Below, piece by piece: positions 55,307 to 64,000 of a DNA stretch of 64,000 nt (position 1 is its first letter; the number at the start of each line of letters is the position of its first letter). Under the pieces are notes generated by a model. It was not told the DNA's origin. It did no database searches and saw only the letters and a program-made list of their open reading frames with translations. This DNA is from Stereocaulon alpinum. Taxonomy: Eukaryota > Ascomycota > Lecanoromycetes > Lecanorales > Stereocaulaceae. A program made the position numbers and the translations under genes. Location of the stretch: NCBI GenBank assembly GCA_018257865.1, contig JAEUBA010000037.1, positions 124,001 to 188,000 of the forward strand, read 5' to 3'.

Positions 55307-56996
55307 ATGGCCCCACGACGCAATACCCCTACAAGGCAGATCCCATGGTATCAAAACCTCTGGGAACACAACATAGTTGGCATAGCTATCTCAATATGCA
55401 TCCTCATCTGGCTGCTATATCCGACCAAGACGGACGCATTCTCCCATGTGTATGCCCAACAGCAGCCCATTATCGATTGTGGCCCTGATGGACCTGTCAA
55501 GAGCGTGGCCATAATTGGTGAGCTACCACCAGCCGGATACACTTCGACACCAAGTTCACAATGAACCAGGTGCTGGCTCAGCGGGCGCTTCAGCTGCCTA
55601 CTACCTCAACAAGTTCAAGAACCCATGCGACAGGGTCAATGTCACCGTGTTCGAGCGTTCTAGCTATGTGGGTGGACGATCCATTACTGTCAACGTCTAC
55701 GATGACCCTACAGAGCCTGTTGAGCTGGGAGCTAGCATCTTCGTAGAAGCGAATAAGAACCTCGTCTCCGCTATCAGAGAACTCGGCCTGGTCACCACGA
55801 GTCGTTCGTCGAAAGAGCTGCCGGGGACATTGGGCGTCTGGGATGGGCTATACTGGAAATTCGTATCAAGTGAGAGTAGCTGGTGGACTAAGGCGAAGCT
55901 ACTATGGAAGTACGGACTGGCTCCCATACGGACCCAGAATATCGTGAAGCAGACGATCGGGAAGTTCCTCAAGATGTACGAAGAACCACACTTTCCATTC
56001 CGAGACCTCTCCCAGACGGCATACGATCTAGGCTTGACAGAGGCCACTGCCGCCACCGGGGAGGAGTTTCTGGTGAAGAATGGTGTTGAGTCTCCATTCT
56101 CTACGGACATCATACAAGCGAGCACTCGTGTCAATTACGCCCAGAACCTGAACAAGATTCATGCCCTCGAAAGTTTGGTCTGTATGTCCACCGATGGTGC
56201 AATGCAGGTACAAGGTGGCAATTGGCAGATCTTTGACGGCATGCTCAAAGTCGCTGGTGCTCACGTCCTTCTCAATACCAGTGTGACATCCATCAACCGC
56301 CAATCGGACGGCACATACGCTATTAATGCTTTATCAAGCAACTTAGAGGTCCAATCTACATCCTACGACGCGATAATCCTCGCTGCACCATTCCAATACG
56401 CAGGCCTCAATTTTCAACCGGCTCTTCCCAACCCCCCACATGAGATACCCTACGTTAATCTACACGTCACACTCTTCACCTCAGCTAGCGCCCTGGACCC
56501 TCAAACGTTCGGGCTCAACGCAAATGGAAAGGTACCTACCACCATCCTCACAACAATTAGCGATTCGCAGCACGTCCATCCGGACTTCTTCAGCATCAGC
56601 ACCCTCCGCACGGTGCACAACTCCATGACTGGTAGGGGAGAATATCTATACAAGGTCTTCAGCCCGGAGCCATTGGAAGATGAATTTTTCGAAAGAGTTC
56701 TTCTATTGTCTCCGGATGGAAGTCCCATTACTTGGAGATATGACAAGTTATGGCAGAGCTACCCTTACCTGTCACCAAGAGTCACATTTGAGGATATTCA
56801 GCTTGATAAGGAGGGAAAGGTGTGGTATACGAGTGGTATTGAGAGCTTCATTTCAACCATGGAGACGAGCTCACTCATGGGGATGAATGTGGCAAGGCTC
56901 ATTACCGATGGGTGGGCGGATGATGACTCCCCCTTAGAGAAGGAAACACTTGGAGGGGATGTCCCACAAAGGCTTCAAGCGGCCCAGGAACTATGA
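55307..56996 (+). CDS. Prenylcysteine oxidase (lyase) family flavoprotein
   Basis: Two exons, 55307-55517 and 55570-56996, with a 52-bp GTGAGC...ACCAG intron, give 545 aa. The N-terminus has a single TM segment (IVGIAISICILIWLLY, about 24-40), so the enzyme is probably membrane-anchored with the catalytic domain in the lumen. The FAD-binding Rossmann motif IIGAGSAGASAAYYL lies near 69-83, followed by VFERSSYVGGRS. Later family segments include VELGASIFVEANKNL, TEATAATGEEFL, NYAQNLNKIHALESLVCMST and TSGIESFISTMETSS near the C-terminus, the last usual in prenylcysteine lyases. The family oxidatively splits the thioether of farnesyl- or geranylgeranylcysteine to release cysteine and an aldehyde. 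Confidence 0.88.
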
Positions 56997-57625
56997 GCTA
57001 GGGACCTTCAAGGTGCTGACTTGTTGTCGGCCATCCCGTCAGTTCTTTTCTGTGCGAAGGAGGCCTGCGAACGCGGCTTCGAAGGCTTCGTGCATGGCCT
57101 ACAGCTCTCCAAGGTTGCTTTCGCTTCTTCACAAGAAGCTAACAGACATATATGTCACTATTGCGCATGATTGACGATGCTTAAGACGGCTTCTTGACTA
57201 TAGACTTTAATTTTTATCTTCGGAATTCCTGCTACCTAAGTGCGGCAGGCGGATATATGCAGCCATGGCTCGCCTTTGACTCCTAAGCGTTTGTCATGAT
57301 CTCTTTCCATCGTCTTCATTACTGCCATTGAGTGCGTGCCGTTTTCCATTTGTCATCTCCGAGGGATAACATTCATATATCTGTTTCCCGCCCAATGAAT
57401 CTGCCTTCGCCTCTCACGCAGTCCTTTTTGACTGTAAGTAAGCACGCGTGACCCATACTGGCACACATACAGGCAGCGCTACTGCCGCTCCCATCCTCAT
57501 AGGCGGCTAGTTCGCGCGTGGAGGCCCCACGTATCCCACATAATTTGCTGAAAGCTTCCCCACTCTCTCCAGAGGCCCTGAGTGAGCTCGCAGTTCGATA
57601 AGCTTGCAGTTCGATAACGTTCAAT
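56997..57625. other. Intergenic between tandem plus-strand genes
   Basis: No gene is supported. A short direct repeat (GCAGTTCGATAA) occurs twice near 57588-57617, just before the next start codon. Confidence 0.5.
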
Positions 57626-58892
57626 ATGTCTCTCCTTATCGCTGTCAACATCATCTTCCTAGGCATCCTTCCTGCGTCCGCACAACTGGTTCAAAACCCC
57701 CCAGCCGAACTTTCCCAAGAATCAACCAACCCCTCAAACACAACCGCATCTCCTCCGCTCCTCCTATCCCCAACAAACGATACAAACCCCCTAGCCTCGC
57801 TCCAATGGACAAACGCCACAAACGCCACCGAAGCAGCGCTCGGTCTGGAATACTCTTGCAGCGGCGAAATATACGGCTTCTTCCTCCGCTGGCAAAGCTG
57901 CATCAATGCGTTAGAGCAGATCAAACTTACGGATCCGTCGCTGCATACGTATGGGTATCGGGGCAAGGGGCAGTGGGATTTCAATGTTCCGCAGAGGTGG
58001 ATTAGTGGTTTGTACTCGTGACTTGCTCTCTTGCACTGGCGGCTTTCGGGGAGGCGTTCTGTAAGTAGATTTTGAAGGGAAATGAATGCTGATCATTAGT
58101 CTCTTATCATTGCAGCTGATGGCCTCTGCTCCGTCGACGCCGATCTCCCCTGGGGCAAAAGCTCCTGCTGGTCTAGCGAGCTCCTGCTAGGTCGAGGAGG
58201 CGTAACTGTACTTAAAGAATGCGTGGGTCAAGATAAGGGGCCGAATACAGGCGGTGTTGTGCGGAAAATTGGTATGTTGATCCACCCCCTCCCCTTTCCC
58301 CCCTTTTCCCCCGCCCTCAAAGCCATTCGTCTAAACGTGTGTGTGTATACAGGAGGAGACAACTGCATCCAAGTCTCCCTCTCAAGACAGAAACTAGACG
58401 TCATCTGCTACGGCGCCTGGGCCTCTACTCTACAGGCTTCGTGCAGGAATATTGTCGATACGATGCCGCTCGATGATGTGGTGAGGAGCTTTGGGATCGC
58501 GAGTCCGCAGGTGCCGAGTATTAAGTTGCCGTTTGTTTTGGTTTCTCGTGAGTTGTATTTTTTTTATGTTAGTTTGTTTTGTGTATGGTGGAGGTTAAGC
58601 CTTGCTGATGTGGAGAGGTTGCGGGGGTTGTAGGTGATAGGAAGTGTGCTATGACTATTCGGAGCCGAGGTTTAGCGGATACGGCTACGTGGTGGGATTT
58701 CTGGACGGCGGCGGTGCAGTTGACGGGGGTTTGTGTTCGGGGTGGGAAGGGGGGGAAGAGTGTGGGTATTGGTGAGTTTGGGGGTTTCGTGTTGTGATGT
58801 GGGCTTTGTGCTGATGGATGTGTTGGGTAGGCACTAACGGACGTCTTTCTATTGAACTCTCTATTCTGCAGGATGGGGTTAGTGCGTCTTGA
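57626..58892 (+). CDS. Secreted Cys-containing protein, unknown
   Basis: Five exons (57626-58007, 58116-58271, 58353-58547, 58634-58771, 58831-58892) all join in phase 1 and give 310 aa. MSLLIAVNIIFLGILPASAQ is a signal peptide. The mature protein is Asn/Thr/Pro-rich at first with sequons (NTT, NDT, NAT), then has a globular part with spaced Cys: YSCSGEIYGFFLRWQSC, GLCSVDADLPWGKSSCW, GDNCIQVSLSRQKLDVICYG and KCAMTIRSRGLADTATWWDF. No GPI signal is evident. I do not recognise a domain. A similar Cys layout occurs in many fungal secreted proteins of unknown role. Confidence 0.72.
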
Positions 58893-59692
58893 ATGGGCTT
58901 GTGGGATGCGAGATGTATTTGTAGTCAGAGGGGGGGAAGGGGAAAGGGAGAAAGGGAGCAAGCAAGTGTAGTTGACGTGAAATCCATTCCATCAAAAGCT
59001 AAGCGAGCTTGATGTCTATTGGGTACGGTGTCATGATTGAGCTGATTGGAGCTGTCCTTTCCAGCAGCGCGTGCGGTAGTGAGCTTGTCGTTGGTCAGGG
59101 AATGCTCTTGCTCGCCATGGGCCGGTTGACTTACTCGGGATTTGAAGCTTGGGTGATGTCAATATTTCGGCCTACTACCGTTCTCTGACCCCAGGGCCAG
59201 TACGAAGGGTAAATGTAGCCGGCAAGTTTTTGAGATATAGAATGAATTACTAAGCCGCGAAGGAGAGGAAGAATCGCATAGGTAGGTGAGATGTTGGAGT
59301 TGCAAAGTGCGGTGATTATTGTTATGGATTGCTTCGACATGGGACAAGGTACTGAGATCCTGCTATAATAGTTCTATATGATTGTCTTGCACTTCTCAGG
59401 TCTTAGGTATCTTCATATAACGGATAGTAAAGAATCAAATTTCCAACAGCAGATTACCAATTGTAGGTTTGTCGTGTAGTTTCGAATGATATGTATAGCG
59501 TGTAATGCTAATGCTAATGCTAGAATACAAATGATATTTTGGATAGAAGCACCTACAACTCCCGCTTTTGCAATTTTTGCTCCTTCGCTAAGATCATTGT
59601 TATTACTGCCGTCTTATCATTGATGTAGTGGCGCCTGAATAAGCTACAGTGATAAGGAAGAATGGTTTCAGGATGAGTTCCCTTGGAGGAGC
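58893..59692. other. Intergenic, convergent
   Basis: 3' regions of the secreted-protein gene and the small heat-shock gene. Small minus-strand frames at 59131-59347 have no motif. Confidence 0.5.
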
Positions 59693-60292
59693 TTAGTCCA
59701 CTTGGATGCGCTTGCCTTCGTGGGCCGCGGCCTTTGGAACGGTGACGGTAAGGATGCCGTTGTTTAGCTTCGCTTTGACATTATCCTGATCGACGCGAGA
59801 AGGGAAGGTGAATGCACGATGAAACTCTCCGACCGAGCGCTCCGACACCCAGTAGCGAGAGCCTTGGGGCTGATTGTGCTGGACCTTCTTGTCCTTGTCA
59901 GAGGACTTGGCGACATCCTTGGTCTTGGTGCCGTCGGCTGCTTCTTCGTTGTCGTCTTCGACAGTGGCTTTGTGGTTTGCGGAAGATTCAGTCACATCGC
60001 CAGTGATACGGCCACGGGGCTTCTCAGCTCCATCGGAAGAGTACTCGCGCTCGATACGGCCTTTGATGACCAATGTGTGGGGGTCCGCGAATTGAATGTG
60101 GACATTTTTTTGTTCAATGCCGGGAAGTTCGCCGTTGAGCTCGTAGGTGTCTTTGTGCTCACGGACATCGAACTTGGGCTGGAAGGCACGTACGGAAGAG
60201 TTGAAGCCGCTAGTACCCTGGGTGGTGTAGTCGTCGAGGAGACGGAAGAGAGGGTGGACGTCGTTGTTGGGGAAGCGTGCAAAGAGAGACAT
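59693..60292 (-). CDS. Small heat-shock protein (Hsp20/alpha-crystallin, Hsp30 type)
   Basis: A single exon encodes 199 aa from the ATG at 60292; upstream in-frame codons to 60421 are taken as 5' UTR because MSLFARFPNNDVHPLFRLLD is the typical start. The alpha-crystallin domain begins at FQPKFDVREHKDTYELNGEL and includes PGIEQKNVHIQFADPHTLVI. It is split by a charged Lys/Asp/Glu insert (about 95-150), then resumes with SVGEFHRAFTFPSRVDQDNV and KAKLNNGILTVTVPK. The insert is usual in fungal Hsp30. These proteins form oligomers that hold unfolding clients. Heat-shock elements lie just upstream. Confidence 0.93.
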   Translation of the reverse strand: MSLFARFPNNDVHPLFRLLDDYTTQGTSGFNSSVRAFQPKFDVREHKDTYELNGELPGIEQKNVHIQFADPHTLVIKGRIEREYSSDGAEKPRGRITGDVTESSANHKATVEDDNEEAADGTKTKDVAKSSDKDKKVQHNQPQGSRYWVSERSVGEFHRAFTFPSRVDQDNVKAKLNNGILTVTVPKAAAHEGKRIQVD

Positions 60293-60449
60293 TGTTAATT
60301 GTTGATGAGTTGGTAGTGGAGTGTGATGTGTTTGTGTTTCGAAGATGGTTTTGAAGTTTCGAATTGTTGTTGATTGATTGCTTATGAATTGTTTGATGAT
60401 GGAAAATAAGTTCGAAGTCAAGAGTCCTTATGTATTCATGGGGGAATCT

Positions 60450-60650
60450 CTGGAAACTTCCAGTGGTTACGTAGAATCATCGTGCAGGAAGTCGCGGTCG
60501 TCACCTGAGTATGTCCGGTAGGTTCGGAGGTATTCCCGAAGGTTCGCGAATCATTGTGAAGTCATTTGTTGTTGTCATGTAACTTACAGCGAATAGAAGT
60601 TTCCGGAACATCCGCCAAGTCTTGGCGGAAGATGTTGGAAGCTTCCAGCC
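60450..60650 (-). promoter_or_regulatory. Array of heat-shock elements
   Basis: Upstream of the Hsp20 gene are GAAacTTC (60453-60460), a perfect four-unit element TTCccGAAggTTCgcGAA (60533-60550), TTCcgGAAcaTCC (60601-60613) and GAAgcTTC (60638-60645). They lie about 160-350 bp from the start codon and indicate Hsf1 control. Confidence 0.85.
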
Positions 60651-60759
60651 AATTCCTAATTGCGAACGGGATGGTCCAGGTCCAGCATTCGGAAATCATA
60701 GACGAATGGCAAGGTGTACAGCGCAACGTGGTGTTCTTTCCCATACATAGAACCGTTTA

Positions 60760-61297
60760 ATTCAACGTTTGTTTGTCTTTAAGCTTCCCTTCGTTGTTCA
60801 GCATCGAAGCCAAATTCTCCGACAACGTCAGGAATTGCCAACTTTGTACCGCTGCATTGAAGAAGCAATTTCTGAGCCTTACCCTTTAGCCTGACCTCCT
60901 ATCGTTGTTTTGGCTTGTCTGTCCTCGATATCGAGCTATAAATTACTTAGTGAAACGATTGCGGTTCAGCAAGGAAGAAGGGGCTGAGTCCCAGAGATAC
61001 CTGCAAATGACGAATTTGCAACTGTTGTTGCGACATTCGCCTAGCAGTGCAACACAACTGTTGGAGAGCATGGGCTGCTGACTAACCGCTAGATACGGTT
61101 CCCGCTGATTGGAAAGTCAATGAGTCTTGACTCTTTCTTTGCAATCAAGACCTGAGTCCAACAGTCTTGATAAGCATGGAAGTCCCTCAAGTCTTCGACG
61201 GCTACATATACTGGGCCTCCATCCTCCCTTTATTGCTCTGTCTTGACTACCCACCATAAATTCACCAACCCGAACAACCCCACCATAAACCACAACA
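60760..61297. other. Intergenic between Hsp20 and the Old Yellow Enzyme gene
   Basis: Divergent promoters. A direct motif GTCTTGA/AGTCTTGAC recurs near 61120-61170 and 61180-61250. No gene is seen. Confidence 0.45.
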
Positions 61298-62413
61298 ATG
61301 TCTACGCCAACCCTTTTTATGCCTCTCAAGCTGGGCCAGCTCTCGCTCTCCCACCGCATAGCCATGGCCCCCTTGACCCGTTATCGCGCCAATTCAGCTC
61401 ACGTCCACACTCCTCTTGCAATTGAATACTATTCTCAACGTGCCTCCGTCCCTGGCACCCTTCTACTCACAGAAGCGACCTTCATATCCCCACGTGCCAG
61501 CGGCGCAGCGAATGTCCCCGGCATTTACAACGCCGAGCAGATCAAGGCATGGAAAGAGGTCACAGACGCGGTGCACAAAAAGGGTAGTTACATTTTCTGT
61601 CAGCTGTGGGCACTAGGACGGGCCGCGACGCCGGAGATTGTGAGGAAGGAGGCGGGCGAGAGATGGTTCACTAGCAGTAGTGCTGTACCTATGGCTGCGG
61701 GAGGCGAACCGCCTAGGCCATTGGAGGAGGACGAAATCTGGGGGATCATCGGAGACTACGTGCAGGCTGCCAAGAACGCGATTGAGGCAGGCTTCGATGG
61801 GGTGGAGATCCATGGTGCGAATGGGTACTTGATCGATCAGTTCACCCAGGACGTGGTCAATAAGCGCACTGATGCCTGGGGCGGGAGTGTTGAGAAAAGA
61901 AGCAGGTTCGGCATTGAAGTCGCAAAGGCCGTTGTTGCTGCCGTGGGAAAGGAAAGAGTGGGAATGAGACTAAGCCCCTTCAGTACCTTTCAAGGTATGA
62001 AGGTCGCGAAGCCCGAGGAGCAATTTGGTCATTTGATCAAGGCCGTGAAGGAGGTGGGGTTGGCGTATCTGCATCTGGTCGAGTCGAGGGTTAGTGGGAA
62101 CGCGGATGTCGAACCGACGGAGAAAGTGGACTTTGCATTGAAGATCTGGGACAATGTGACGCCGGTCCTCTTGGCTGGTGGCTTCAAATCCGACAGTGCA
62201 GTGAAGGAGGTCGAGAAGTACAAGGATTATGATATCGTGATTGTGTTTGGGAGGTACTACATCTCGAATCCGGATTTGCCTTTTCGGTTACAGAACGGGA
62301 TCGCGTTCAGTCCGTATGACCGGTCGACGTTCTATACTCCGGAAAATCCAAAGGGATATATAGATCAACCTTTCAGCAAAGAGTGGGAAGCGCAGCAGCA
62401 GAGCCGGCTATGA
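61298..62413 (+). CDS. Old Yellow Enzyme-type NADH:flavin oxidoreductase
   Basis: A single exon encodes 371 aa, the usual length for a class II OYE. The TIM barrel starts LFMPLKLGQLSLSHRIAMAP with the FMN-contact LTRYRA. Substrate-binding His172 and Asn175 lie in VEIHGANGYLIDQF, followed by DQF-TQDVVNKRTD and YGGS-like WGGSVEKRSRF. VGMRLSPF carries the FMN-contact Arg, and LLAGGF and VFGRYYISNPDLP form the phosphate-binding end. The family reduces activated alkenes with NAD(P)H, in oxylipin, ergot alkaloid or detoxification routes. No biosynthetic partner is adjacent, so a general reductase role is more likely. ATG 61298 fits the family start. Confidence 0.93.
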   Translation: MSTPTLFMPLKLGQLSLSHRIAMAPLTRYRANSAHVHTPLAIEYYSQRASVPGTLLLTEATFISPRASGAANVPGIYNAEQIKAWKEVTDAVHKKGSYIFCQLWALGRAATPEIVRKEAGERWFTSSSAVPMAAGGEPPRPLEEDEIWGIIGDYVQAAKNAIEAGFDGVEIHGANGYLIDQFTQDVVNKRTDAWGGSVEKRSRFGIEVAKAVVAAVGKERVGMRLSPFSTFQGMKVAKPEEQFGHLIKAVKEVGLAYLHLVESRVSGNADVEPTEKVDFALKIWDNVTPVLLAGGFKSDSAVKEVEKYKDYDIVIVFGRYYISNPDLPFRLQNGIAFSPYDRSTFYTPENPKGYIDQPFSKEWEAQQQSRL

Positions 62414-63335
62414 ACCTCACGACCTCGATAGACAAAGATAAAGATATAAACTTAGATGAATGAATGAATACTTGAGATGCCTCTCTTCAGAAGTCCACTT
62501 CCCCACCCCTAAGACCCAAACCCCACCTTCCCCTCCAGCCCTCCAAGCACCGCCTTCATCCCTCACTGCAGCAAATCACTACCTTCGAGCTCACCTCACA
62601 TTAAGCAGAGACGACCCTCACCTCGAAGCAAAACGAAGCACATCACCTTACCGACGTTCGAAGGTCAAAAATGGTAAAGATAAAAATAGAGAAGATATAG
62701 CATATTAATATAGATGCGGGTTAGCCTTAGCGTACTGTTCTCGTTCACTGGGGCCCTCGCACTTCTTGATGTGTTCCCCATCAACCTCAAGATCCCGTAT
62801 CCTATCCTCCGTTCCACCAAACGCGCTGCTTCCTTTTCTTCAAATCGTGCGTAAAATATGAGCCTGATTGTCCATGCTCGAACCCGCTATACTATACCGT
62901 AAGGTGAGTAAGATGTGCTCGCTACATTTTCAACTCGTTGTTGCATGTCGCAGTTTTCCGCCTTGTGTGGTGTCCCAAGGCGAGGATGCGAGCGTCGATG
63001 CTCTTCTTAACGAATGAGTAATGCTAGCTTATCGGACTTGGCTGGTGATGTGTGCTGGGATGGCGATTGAATGTAAGTCGTTGGCTTAGATGGCGCTGGG
63101 TATTAGTTCACTTGTAGAGGGGGTTTGTATGCGATGTACTGAACGCTGCAGCTTGTATTGTGGGGGTATTCACCGCATTCAATTGAGTTGAGGAGGAGTG
63201 AAAGTCTCAAGCCCAGAAGGAAATCAGCATGAGAAATGGCGTGAGGGGCTTCAAATGGTCAACTCCATTCATGTACAGCGCTTATACGCCAACGCTATGC
63301 TTCAACCACGCGCTCATACCATTACTGTTCCGTGA
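62414..63335. other. Intergenic, convergent
   Basis: 3' regions of the OYE gene and the four-TM gene. A plus-strand frame at 62460-62708 has no motif. Confidence 0.5.
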
Positions 63336-63947
63336 TCAATCATAATCGTCCCTGTTGACCTGGTATGACATGACCATCATCCATAACAGAAAGACACTTC
63401 CGACAATGTAGAATGCGAACACAGCTTTCCAATCATTGCATATCCCCTGCGTCTCCAAATATGCCAGGGTAGCCTCCCCTTGACCTGATGTGTATCCTGA
63501 GCTTGGGTGGTAGATGTTACAGTAGGAATTCACAGAACCTGTTGGGCCATAGAGTTGAATAGATGTCTCGATGAGGCCGGTGAGAAAGAGTACAAAGAGT
63601 ATGAAGGAGCCGAGCATCACTATGCCCGGGAGAAGCTGCCTCTGTGCGATGAGGCCTAGTATGATGGCAATGAAGAGGATGCCGATGGAGCCGGTAGCGA
63701 CAGAGTAGGGAAATATCCTGTTACAGAAATTAGTGAGCTTCTGGACGTTTTGTAGAGGACATCGGAGTTACACGAACCATGGTGAAGCGACTTGGAAGCG
63801 CGATTGCACGGTCATAAAATATGCAAATACTCCTGTTATAGTGGCTGACGCGGCAAGCATGACTATGAGCCAGAAGTTGAGTTGGGCTTCAGGCCATTGA
63901 TATGTGCGCTTCCGCTCAATTATGCTGACAAGGGCTGTTCTGGCCAT
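63336..63947 (-). CDS. Four-TM membrane protein, unknown
   Basis: Two exons, 63778-63947 and 63336-63717, with a GTTCGT...AACAG intron of 60 bp, give 183 aa. Hydrophobic segments are FWLIVMLAASATITGVFAYF, a second covering SVATGSIGILFIAIILGL, VMLGSFILFVLFLTGLIETS and AVFAFYIVGSVFLLWMMVMS. An extracytoplasmic loop between TM3 and TM4 has two Cys (NSYCNIYH, QGICNDW) likely to pair. The N-terminus (SIIERKRTYQWPEAQLN) is conserved-looking and cytoplasmic. The layout is MARVEL- or tetraspan-like but without a clear family match. The upstream promoter is cut by the window end at 64000. Confidence 0.8.
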
Positions 63948-64000
63948 GGTGGGTGTGGGACCACGAGGGCCGCAGAAGTGTTTGGATTTGGGCAAGTATG

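Overview
The window reads as nuclear DNA of a filamentous ascomycete (Pezizomycotina, possibly Dothideomycetes; the class is an inference). The evidence is short GT-AG introns of about 45-120 bp with GCTAAC/GCTGAC-like branch sites, a CM1/PACT microtubule-organiser protein of the Mto1/ApsB type, Ser/Thr-rich GPI-anchored wall proteins, and nuclear genes for mitochondrial proteins. I saw no bacterial signals, rRNA, convincing tRNA or CRISPR. Exon structures below were built by hand from splice signals and frame continuity.

Region 1 (1-4.3 kb) holds the 3' part of a STAND/NB-ARC NTPase that runs off the left edge, then a two-exon LEA-like, probably mitochondrial, protein. Region 2 (about 4.4-21.7 kb) is accessory. 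It is gene-poor and full of broken coding stretches, mostly on the minus strand: a dispersed family with a GPE-x-D-x-KL peptide block, two large perfect-ended palindromes (7.7 and 14.9 kb), three sets of tandem repeats (11.3, 13.2, 16.2 kb), one of which duplicates a whole exon, and a decayed HNH nuclease gene. One intact gene, a HAD-type haloacid dehalogenase, lies in its right half (18.1-19.0 kb).

Region 3 (21.8-51.4 kb) is dense, mostly housekeeping DNA: a Lys/Ala/Pro-rich protein, mitochondrial IF-2, a DUF155 (Rmd1/RMND1-like) protein, an unknown 284-aa protein, HOPS subunit VPS41, a divergent pair of secreted GPI-type wall proteins (one Cys-rich, one Ser/Thr-rich), prefoldin subunit 6 divergent from VPS4, an ApsB/Mto1-type coiled-coil protein, and an SGT1/ecdysoneless-family protein divergent from it. 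VPS41 and VPS4 each appear to contain one GC-AG intron.

Region 4 (52.8-64 kb) carries a type II membrane protein with a lectin-like ectodomain, a prenylcysteine oxidase-type flavoprotein, a five-exon secreted Cys-containing protein, a small heat-shock protein with an array of heat-shock elements upstream, an Old Yellow Enzyme, and a four-TM membrane protein at the right end. The most unusual part is region 2, where paralogous exons and repeats suggest a tandem gene family that has decayed.
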